A DNA stretch of 64,000 bases from contig JAVSML010019019.1 of the NCBI GenBank assembly GCA_038503035.1, positions 25,679 through 89,678 of the forward strand, read 5' to 3'. The position numbers and the translations under genes were made by a program. The DNA comes from Crocodylus rhombifer (Eukaryota > Chordata > Crocodylia > Crocodylidae). The notes beneath the pieces were generated by a model. That model saw only the letters and a list, made by a program, of their open reading frames with translations, was not told the origin of the DNA and did not search any database. This document shows, piece by piece, positions 11,942 through 20,832 of this stretch (position 1 is the first letter of the stretch; each line of letters begins with the position of its first letter).

Positions 11942-12850
11942 TTGGCTAGACAGGGTTTAGCCAAAATGACCGATAATTATGCCAACGTGACCATGGAGGA
12001 ACTGTTGGAGAAAATGACTGAAAGGGGCCTCCCAGTGCCAGTGGGGCAAAAGGAAAAGGACCTGATTAAGTCCCTGAGGGACAATGACGGAGCCAAGGGA
12101 ACCTCCTGCTCCAGTTCCGGGAGGGAGTGGAGCCAAAGAAACCCCTTGCTTTGGGCTTCAGGGAAGAAGCCCCATGAAGCTAGAACTGCTTGAGGAGTGG
12201 ACTCTCCTCCAGGCCATAGATCTGGAAGCCCAGACAGCACAGCACAAGCTGGAACTGGAAGCTGAGCAATGCAAGTACAAGCTACGCCTGCGAGAGCTAG
12301 AAACCAAAGAGAGACAGCTCAGGCATGAGGCCATGCAACAAGAGGCACAGCGCAAGCATAAACTTGAGGTACTCCAGTTGCAGCGAAGAAGAGAAGCTAA
12401 GGAGGCTCAGCACCTTGCAGGGCCAGCTGCACCACCCAGGGTGACACCCAAGGGCTTCACCCCATACAAAGATGGAGAGGATCCAGAGGTGTTCTTGACT
12501 ATTTTCAAAAAACAAATGTTCTGATGGAAATTGGGAAGAGAGGAGTTACTGAGATATATTGCTGGACTGGTAATGCGTGACCTGCCCATCAGGTCTGAGA
12601 ATAACTATGAGGTCTTTAAAGAGGCTATGCTTAAGAGGTATAGTTGGGGCTAGATCATTTCAGGAAGAAGTTCTGCAAAGCTACCCCACAGCAGGGAAAG
12701 TCTATGACTGAGTTTATGGCCCAGTTGTAGGAGTCATTTCGTAAATGGGTGGAGGGAGCCAAAGCTGACACCAGAGAGAATGTGTTGGACCTTATGATGC
12801 TGGATCAATTCTATTTTAGGTGCCCTCAGGAGCATGAATGACTGGTGTTT
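11942..12850 (+). pseudogene. gypsy gag: SAP-like start, coiled coil, SCAN-like capsid
   Basis: The first segment (from 11966) reads T-M-E-E-L-L-E-K-M-T-E-R-G-L-P-V with a later K-D-L-I-K-S-L, like the SAP-type opening of this gag family. After a frameshift near 12095 a long charged coiled coil follows (about 12190-12410, rich in Glu, Gln, Arg and Leu), then P-K-G-F-T-P-Y-K-D-G-E-D-P-E. Further frame changes lead into the capsid: F-R-K-K-F-C, S-M-T-E-F-M-A-Q-L, F-R-K-W-V-E-G-A, R-E-N-V-L-D-L-M-M-L-D-Q-F. That order matches SCAN domains, which derive from such gag proteins (published idea: a Gmr1-like gypsy as the source of SCAN). In-frame stops at about 12524 and 12728 show it is dead. Confidence 0.75.
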
Positions 12851-13218
12851 CCCAAGACTGGGGTGGCACCATGGTGGCGAGTGGCAAGCAGAGACCACCT
12901 GTAGCCACTGGCATCAGTGTCAGCGGCGGCAAGTGGCAAGCAGGGACCACCTACAGCTGCTGGCGTCGGTGATAGTGGCAGCAAGCAAGGACCACCTGTA
13001 GACACCAGCAGTGGTGTCTGGGCGGGGTGGCAAGCAGAGAGCAGGGACTACCCACAGATGCCAGTGGCCATGTTGGCAGCGGGGGGCGGGGGGGGGGGGG
13101 GGCAGTGAGTGGCAATTGCCCATAGAAGCCGGCAGCAGCTTTAGCGATGGCCAATCTCAGGAGGGGCACATGCCTCCCCGTGCCACTCCTACACGTTGCC
13201 TATGCTTGAGAGATTAAA
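12848..13218. mobile_element. GC-rich VNTR-type composite insertion inside gag
   Basis: The insertion starts near CTGGGGTGGCACC and ends with GAGGGGCACATGCCTCCCC and GTGCCACTCC, so the ends are roughly inverted. Between lie about five diverged 45-60-bp units of the form GCAAGCAGGGACCACC...CAGTGGTGTC, plus a G-run with 14 uninterrupted G at 13087-13102. The same family occurs at 53181-53457. Gag similarity breaks at 12847 and resumes at 13219 at the same codon. The flanks ACTGGT and ACTAGT may be a target duplication. Confidence 0.65.
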
Positions 13219-14076
13219 CACTAGTCAAGGATAAGAAGCCCAAATCAGCCAGTGAGGCTGCTGACATTGCCGATCAGCTGTTGCTAAATTGGGAGGGGCT
13301 GGACAGAAGGCCTCCCCACTTTGGGAAGGATCATAAAAGAGTCCAAAAAGGGGAGAAGGGAGAACCAGTCCCAAAGTGGGAGTTTGGGAGTCCCCCTGCA
13401 GAGCCACAGGGTCGCCCCACATTCGGCCAATCCACCCAGATTGGATAGGAAGGGTTGCTTCAACCTCAGGGAGTCTGGTCACTTCAAGTCCAACTGCCCA
13501 AAGCTGAGCAACCCCAATAAGCCTGTCAACCAAGCAACAGTTGTGCACAAAGAGAAGGGAATCCCGAGCTACTCCGAGGGGCACACCTGTATATTCAGGA
13601 TTACAAACCCAGAGGAGGTGATGGCCTCCCACCAGGAGGAGGTAAACGTATGCAGGAGAACCATCACTGGGGAAGAGGGCTCAGGGGCCAGTGTGCCATT
13701 GATTAATGCCAACCATGTTTTGCCTTCAGATACACCTGGAAAGACCCTGACCATTGAAGGGATGGAAGTGGAGATGGGAGTGCTGGAAGATGCTCCTGCC
13801 CCACTGCTGGATATTATGGAACCCAAGCATATGAGAGCAGCTTGGGGGAATATTATAAACCCCCTCCACACTAATGCAGTGATTTGCAGTCAGAGCAAGA
13901 AGACAGAGGCGGTAAGTGGGGAAGCCTCCCCGAACCAGGTCACCCAGTTGGCTACGGGAACAAGAGAAGGGAATCCCTCTAACTGGCTGAGCAAAAAGAG
14001 GCACAGCTCAGGCACAAGGCTATGCAACAAGGGCACAGCACAAGCACAAACTCAAAGTACTCCAGTTGATGTGTAG
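13219..14076 (+). pseudogene. gypsy gag end, zinc knuckle and protease start
   Basis: After the insertion the capsid tail resumes (K-D-K-K-P-K-S-A-S-E-A-A-D-I-A-D-Q-L). From 13321 an open frame of 251 codons contains a zinc knuckle C-F-N-L-R-E-S-G-H-F-K-S-N-C in which the second Cys of the CCHC pattern is Leu. It also contains a protease-like block: T-G-E-E-G-S-G-A-S-V-P-L-I in place of the D-T-G-A-S-V active site, followed by P-G-K-T-L-T-I-E-G-M and P-A-P-L-L. The catalytic Asp is therefore missing. The last about 25 codons repeat a gag coiled-coil segment, so the open frame is chimeric. Confidence 0.7.
14001..14069 (+). repeat. Direct repeat of gag segment 12313-12381
   Basis: CAGCTCAGGCACAAGGC, ATGCAACAAGGGCACAGC and AAGTACTCCAGTTG match, with scattered changes, the gag segment at 12313-12381. 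The order in the element is gag, protease, then part of gag again. Confidence 0.8.
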
Positions 14077-14214
14077 ATGTGCCCACAGTGTAACAGGTAG
14101 GCAGTGTTTGCCTGAAGTTCTGCAATGTTAGCAGGCAAAGATCCTGTTGGGAGAGCATTTGGCTAACTTGTTGCTCAGGTGGCTCACTGCCACATTTGGG
14201 AGTGGTCTCTAGAA

Positions 14215-14345
14215 CAGTGGTTTTCAACCTTTTTTCATTTGTGGACACCTAAACAATTTTGAATGGGGGTGCAGACCCCTTTGAATTGTAAGTGTGGGTA
14301 AGTGTGGGTATTCACTTTTGATTGATCATAGTCATCTTTTGCAGA
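14215..14345. mobile_element. hAT 5'-end fragment
   Basis: CAGTGGTTTTCAACC followed by TTTTTTCATTTGTGGACACC is a hAT-type end. A matching right end was not found, so it is a fragment or its partner has decayed. A short GTAAGTGTGG duplication sits at 14288-14308. Confidence 0.55.
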
Positions 14346-14913
14346 CCTAGAAAGACAGAGCATATAATCAGCAGGCTAAGCAGTCTTTGGGGAGGAGCAG
14401 CTGACCAGGGGGAGGCATGGGGTGAGCTTTGTGTTGTTTTCTTTTCTCCTACACTGTTTTTGTGTGGTATCAAGCTCAGTCCCATGTTGCTTGGTGCCAT
14501 CATAATACGAAGAAACATTCAGCCACATTTTGAATTCCTTTTGTGAATGCAACCAAATCTCCACGGAGCCAGCTTAAACCACCATTACAGCTCTTGCTGA
14601 CTGGGTTTTGAACAGGTCAAGGAAGTCACAAGCCACTTTACCCCTCACTGTGGATGGGCTCTATGACACAGAAAGAAAGAAGGAATTGAGATCAGAAGAT
14701 GGGCACTTCCCGCATCCTGATTTGGTATTGTCTACACTCCTCCAGCCTCAGTTCCTTATGTGACTGTCATATAGGGAGTGAGTTGCGATGTCACAGTAGC
14801 TCTAAGGTTTCTTAAATGCTTGGTAGATTTCCAGATTCCAGACACTTTGCTCCAGTTAGCAATATCATAGTAGTTTAGCAATAACAAGTCATGGGGAACT
14901 TGTAGGCTACTAA
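14346..14913. other. No gene recognised
   Basis: Nothing identifiable beyond unique-looking DNA is seen. Confidence 0.4.
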
Positions 14914-15143
14914 TACAGCTACTCCTCACTTAACATAGTAGTTACATTCTTGAAAAATGTGACTTCAAGCGAAACAATGTTAAGCTAATCCAATCATGTC
15001 ACAGTAGTTACCTACTAGTAGGCGGCGGCCAAACGTTATAACTGAACATTGTGTGACTTTAAACAAGTATGTTCTCTAATAAATCAACAACGTAATAACA
15101 AAACTACGTTAACTGGGATGACATTAAGTGAGGAGTACCTGTA
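14914..15143. mobile_element. TA-flanked inverted-repeat element (226 bp; Tc1/mariner-pogo type)
   Basis: The left end CAGCTACTCCTCACTTAA and the reverse complement of the right end CAGGTACTCCTCACTTAA differ at one position. Each end is bordered by TA (14914-14915 and 15142-15143), the target duplication of Tc1/mariner-type elements. The interior is AT-rich, with GTTAAGC / AACGTTA words and no coding capacity. Confidence 0.85.
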
Positions 15144-15364
15144 TTGTAGTTACCCAGGGAACCATGACCTTTCCCCTACATTTTCCAAAACTGAGTATAC
15201 CTTGTACAGAAAGAATATACCCTTAGAAGGAGGACTGTTTACCTATATCTAGTCCAGTGGCCTCCCTGCTCAGAACCTTCTGTACACTGCTTAAGCTGTC
15301 TGTCACTTCTTATGAGGTTTGAGATTCTCCTTGTGCTATGGCTATTTTATTCCACTACCATGGG

Positions 15365-15435
15365 TGACTGTGCCTCCTAAATTTGGGGGGGGCACTTGCC
15401 CCCCCCAGCAGACAGTCAGTGACTGGGGGGGTGGG
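15365..15435. repeat. GC-rich fold-back related to the VNTR-type family
   Basis: GTGCCTCCTAAATTTGGGG runs into GGGGCAC-TTGCCCCCCC, so the segment can fold on itself. The opening GTGCCTCCT...GGGGGGCAC matches the left end of the element at 53181. Confidence 0.5.
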
Positions 15436-16860
15436 GCCCTCATGGCTGATCCTGCAGACCAGGGAGGGGTGTCCTCCCGCAGCCAATCCTGCCCACCTGC
15501 AGTGCGCCATTGGCACATCCAGGTGCACCGCTGGCACTTCTGGATAAGTGCGATGGGCCACGGGGGGACCACTTCTCCTTGTTCCCCCATTCCCCAGCCA
15601 GTGCTCTCAGGGAGAACACCAGCACTCTAGCCTGCCCCCCCTGCCTGGGAATGCTGGCTGTGAGGGGGAGTACCAGTGCTCTCAGGGAGTGCATGTTGTA
15701 ACAGGAGTTTCATTTCCAGAGCCTCTCTGGGCGTGCGGCTCCGACCTCCTGCAATAGGCCCACTGCCCGCCTATTCTCGCCTGCCACGTCTTGATCTCAT
15801 TCATAATTAACCTAGCGGGAAGCTGCCCATTTTTATACGCCCCGATGACAGGGGGCACTACCTACGGCTCCTTTCCTCCCCTGCACCGCAGCCCAAGCCT
15901 CGCAGTTGTTGCTGACGTAATTTTCCTCCAGAACACGTTATTGGGCCTCAGCCCTTCGCTTGCCTTTTTGGGCTCTTCAGCGCCCTCTCATGCTTGGGGC
16001 CCTTACTGCCCCCAGACTGTTGGTTCCTTCCTACCCCCACTGTCGGGCTCTTCACCACCCCCTCACCGGGGCTCTTCACTGCCCCCTAGCTCCGGGGCTC
16101 TTTACCGCCCCCTCAGTTCCGGGGTGGGCCAACGCGCCCCCTCAATGAACATCAAAAGAAAGAACTTTGCCTTCTCTGGCACCATTCACTGTGCCCACTG
16201 GGCACAGGACCCCCCCACACTGTTGGGGTGCTCCCGTGAGGCCTCCTCACACCCCTACAGCCTCACCCGGTCCTCCGGTATAACAATAACCAAATCATAA
16301 GCCAAATGCCTGATAACTAAATCATGAGACCAATGGCTGTGGCAAAACAACAAGGAGCCTCCTGGCTCATAACAGAAACTGCATGCCATGCTGGCTCTTA
16401 GTTCCTACCTCCCATAGGATTCTCTCTTCCCCGCATCATTGCAGTCAGTCAGAGCGCTCAGGCTGCGGCCCTCGACCCGGTCTGCTCAGCTCTCCTGCAG
16501 AGCTCCTGCTCCTACTCCTGCGGCTGCCAGAAGGGGACTGCCCTCCTGGCCTTCCGCCTGGGCTTAAGAAGGACCAAGCCCCGCCCCTTCCTGGCTCTAG
16601 GCTTCCCTGGTTACTAAGGCAACCCACACCTGAACAGTCTTGGGGACGGGCAGTTACGCTTCCCCCTTCCCGCCACCGGAGGTCTCTTCTGAGCCCATTC
16701 CACCCTCAGTCGCAGAGCACCTGAGAGCCCTGCGACAATGTGCACCCTTGTGCATGACCTACACATCACCACTGTTCACCACCTTGCCAAACAGTATAAT
16801 ATTATGGTACTACCTCTCCAGCCTTTCCTTGTCCAAGCTCAGTGCTATGTTTGTCCTGGC
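15436..16860. other. Unassigned GC-rich region, possible LTR or composite repeat
   Basis: The GC content is clearly higher than in the flanks. TGTTGTAACAGG at about 15694 could be an LTR start, but no matching CA end, primer site or second copy was found. It contains the minisatellite at 16047-16140. Open frames have no recognisable domain. Confidence 0.3.
16047..16140. repeat. Minisatellite of 'GGGCTCTTCACCGCCCCCTC' type
   Basis: About four diverged units of 26-31 bp repeat GGGCTCTT(C/T)A followed by C(C/T)GCCCCCT. Looser units extend left to about 15968. Confidence 0.75.
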
Positions 16861-18363
16861 TTAAGGAGCTCTTTGGGTTGCTAGGCATGACTCACTCACT
16901 GTGTCTGAGAGGAGTCAGCACCATCACTTTCTCAAAACATAATTGGGATTCCAATTTATATAAATCTGTCTGCCAAGCTGGGCCCCCTTCCAAGGTTTCC
17001 TGGAAATGTGAGGCTTTGGAGAAGGTGCCTTTGCTGGAGGTGTTAAGTCAGCACTGAGCTCAGAGCACAATACGGCAGCTGAGGGTGCTGGGTGGCTGGC
17101 AACAAGATCTAAAATAGAGATCCTGATTATTTGGGGCATCAGTCTCAAGACTCTAAGGTGCTTTTCACAGGAGGGTGTTTTAATACCAGTATCCTGGCAA
17201 AACTCCAGCTTGATTTGTTTACCTGTCTACATGACCCATTACATTCCTCATCCTAACCCAAATTATTCTGTACTTACAGTCCTAAACTATTGTGCAGCAT
17301 GGCTGTATGCCACAATGTCCAACCCTAGATGCAACTATACCTAAGTATTAAGTGCACTCATACTCAGCACAGTGCAATAAGTAGCAAAGTGATCCCTGCA
17401 AGTTCTGGGGTGTTTTACACTTTCTTGGGAGAAGCCAGAAAGCTTCCAGATAATAACAACAGATCTAGGCCTGGAGCCAATGAAAATTTGCTCAAGTATG
17501 GAGGGAGTTAAAAAAGAAAATAAGAACATCAGATTTTGACCAATTGTTTCTTGTCATGTCAGCCCCCTCCAGGCTCTGGGGCGATTATTCATTGTCTTTA
17601 TTAGTTCTGTGTTAAACTCCCTAATTTTTCTTTTGCTTTTGTAAAGTTTTATTGCTTCATCTTACCAGTTTTATCTTGAACATTATTCTGATGTCAAAAT
17701 AATCCTCTTAATAGGGCAGACGGAAGCCATTTGCTTGTCCCCAGAACTAGTATAGGACAGGCAGTACCAGAAAAAGCTTTCCTGCATACACATGCACACA
17801 CGTATAGGCAACACCATCAATATGCCTCAACCCTGCCCTGGTGGGAGCATGTGGTCCTAAAACAAACATGCAGTTCCCTTTCTGCCCAACCTTAATCCCT
17901 GGCTGCTTTGCTCACACTGCCTGTGGTGGTGATACTAAATGCCAGTTTTATTATGGACACTTCTCCATTAGGGGATGGTCTCAAATCACCAAATTCCTTC
18001 TGCTGTGGTCAACTAACAGCCACCAGTTAGCCGTGGTCCAAAGCTGTTATCAGTTTGAGCTGCATTCTTAGCAGCAGCCTCCAAGAACAGTTCTGTGTCT
18101 CATTACCCATCCCCAGAGCCAGCCAGGCCCTTTTCCTGTTTGTTTTGGGATTTTTCTCATGGTTGTAATGAACATTTCAAAAAACTGCACAGGGTGTTGG
18201 CTGTACATGTTGACTTTATTACTGCAGGGCATTACACTGCACTGTTCAGAAGAGAATTACACTACCTCACAGCTTGTGAACGGCTCACTGACAAACAGCA
18301 GGGAGGGGATCTTTGAGCAAATACCGGGGGGTACCAGAAGTTCAAGGCAGGTTCATCCTAGAT
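16861..18363. other. No gene recognised
   Basis: Unique-looking DNA with a short ACATGCACACACG tract near 17790. No coding or RNA gene is supported. Confidence 0.4.
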
Positions 18364-18660
18364 CGGGGTCCTCAATCCCTGGGCTGTGGCCTGGAGCCGG
18401 GCTGTGGCGGGTCAACTGCCAGTCCACAGCATGGTCAGCTGCCGGACCGGAAGTGGCCACAGACTGGCAAACTGTGCCCCCCACGAGCCAGGTGGAGAAG
18501 CTGTGGCAGCACAGGGCCCATGGCAGCGCAGGGTTTGGCCCATTCTCCCACCCGGCAGGTGGGGGTTTCCTTACCTGTCTTCTGGCCAGAAATTCTGGCC
18601 CACGGCCACTTCCGGGCCGCAGTTTGCCGAGCCGCAGCATAAAAACTTTGGGAACCCCTG
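18364..18660. mobile_element. Non-autonomous hAT element (297 bp)
   Basis: The left end CGGGGTCCTCAATCCCTGGG pairs with the right end AACTTTGGGAACCCCTG. The flanking 8-mers TCCTAGAT (18356-18363) and TCATAGAC (18661-18668) match at six of eight. The interior is GC-rich, with GGCCACTTCCGG and CCGGAAGTGGCC words that are inverted copies of each other. Confidence 0.75.
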
Positions 18661-20832
18661 TCATAGACAATATAGTCAGTAGAAAGATGGGCCTTGTTGG
18701 CAGTGTACCCGCATACCCAGCTTTCCCCAGGACTGGGCTGATGTGGAAGATGAGAGGAGCTGTTTACAGAGGCCTCCTCTGCATGGGAGGCAGAGGAAGG
18801 CAGAGATAGATGGGTTCCCAGAGGCAGTACTGAAAGCTCTTAGCTCTCAGCGTGGGCTGAGTGACTGATATAGATAGACTGAGGAAGTCATAGTAAGGAG
18901 ACCATTCATTATCCTACAGTGGGCTGAGAAGCACTGGTGTAGATGTGTTTTGCTTCTCCCTCCTTTGTGCATGAATAGTCACAGCACACTGGCCACGAGG
19001 TGATGTTTGGGAAGCCTTCTCCTTTCTGCAGTAAGCAGCATTATGGGACAGTCCTTATTTCCACATACTTGTATATGACAAACACACCAGTGCTTTGCTA
19101 GAGCTGTCTTTGCCACAGATTAAAATGCAGCACATCAAACCTGAAATCAGTGGCATAATTCCTGGACCCTACCATGCACACTACTCATGAAACCACTGGC
19201 CTCATCACACTCTTCCCTCTCTAAAGCTCCAGCTAGACAGAGCTTATTACATGCCCCGGGCTATTTTGTACTGGAAATTTGGAAGGGAGCAGATTCCAAA
19301 GCTGAGGGCCCCACACCCTGAATATGCTGCTTCCACTCTCCTCTCTATTAAATTATGGAAGAACTAGTTGAAGAACTGATCGCAGGAGGCAGAAGTCAGG
19401 GGAAGAGGCGCAGTCTCATTTAGGCTGTTGCCAGGGCATGTGGTGCTTTGTAGCTTATTTAATTTCCTACAACTTCTGTGCATACTTGTGTCTGCTCCCT
19501 CAGCACTAACATGAATTGATCCCCTGCTATGACACTTTTGCCTCCTGGGCAGGACCCGTGAATACACACCCAGGCTCTGGTCTTCACACACCCTTGCAAA
19601 CCCATCCCAGACAGTCTGTTGCATCTGAACATTATCTTCCTCTGTTCTGTGCTGCCCTTACCCCAAACTGGACCTTGTCACAGGGAGGTAAAGACAGAGA
19701 TGTCTCTACAGATATTCTCAAGTGATTCTAATGCAGCCCTCACCTTAGTATATCAGCTCCAGATGTGAAGGAAAACTTGGCAGAGTCTTTGGAGGGGAGT
19801 GGATCAGGGTGATCACAAACCCCAACAGGAGCATGGCTAGATTCCACTTGTATTCATTTTTTCCTCACATGGGCAGGATTGCAGAGTTGGGTCAGATAGT
19901 CCTCCTAATGGATCCACCTAGTTATATCTAGATAGGTCAGGGGCTCCTCCGCACTGGGAGAGGCACCCAGTCCTCCTCAATGGCCAGAACAGGTGCCATG
20001 ACCTGACAGTCAGAGACAAGAAGGTAGGAAAATGAGACATATGAGGAGGCAGTGAGAGCAACAGCAGAGCTCTGCAGAGAAGAGAACACATGCCCAGCCT
20101 AAGCCTGGTACTGTACAAGGAGGGAGGACATCTGTGAAGGGATCAGAGTTGGAGTATCGGCACTGCAGGGAAAAGCTGGCCTCAACACTGGAAGTCAGAG
20201 CACTAGGATTTATTGATGGGCTTGGTTCTGCTGGTGACTCACAGTCACTGGCTGTACCTGGCAGTGACTCAGCTCCCGCTTCCCTCTGATGTGACAGAAG
20301 CTGTAATAAAATCCCTGCTTGTTTGCAGAGAGATTTTTACCCTGCTTTCCACCCCCACTGCAGGGTTAAGGACATAATTTACCAGTACAGCAACAGACGC
20401 CACAACAACAAGAGTACATACATAATTAAAAGCTTACTGGGACCTTGCCATCTGCTTGCTGCTTTCTTTGGAGGCATAAAGGCCTCTGATTGGAGTCAAC
20501 GACAGTTAAAGTGCTGTTAAATAAAAATAATCCAGCACCCCATGAAGGCCCGTGGGCTTGGCCTTCATGTGAGAAGCGGTGGAGGAGATCCACAATATGA
20601 TCCCTACAGCCCCCAAGCCCACAGCTGGCAAGGAAGGACTTGCATATCTTTGGCTAAAGAATAACAAGCATGACTGTCACTGAGGGAGGCTAGATTGCGC
20701 CTGGGTCTTGTGTAGCTGGAGAGGGTGTCAGGAATAGCAGGCAGGCTCCTAAGCAGCCATTTTACTCAGGCACATGGACTGCTGTCCCCTGCCACCCGCA
20801 GGCCAGAAGCTACTCCTGAAGGGGAGACAGGA
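18661..20832. other. No gene recognised
   Basis: No domain-bearing frame, RNA gene or clear repeat was identified. Confidence 0.4.

Larger units (their letters stand above)
11941..14092 (+). mobile_element. Ty3/gypsy (Gmr1/SCAN-type) retrotransposon fragment: gag to protease
   Basis: The fragment carries gag and the start of protease of a vertebrate gypsy element whose capsid resembles the SCAN domain. No LTR, integrase or RT is found on either side, so both ends are missing. It is interrupted by a GC-rich VNTR-type insertion (12848-13218), and a piece of gag is repeated at its right end (14001-14069). Confidence 0.75.
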
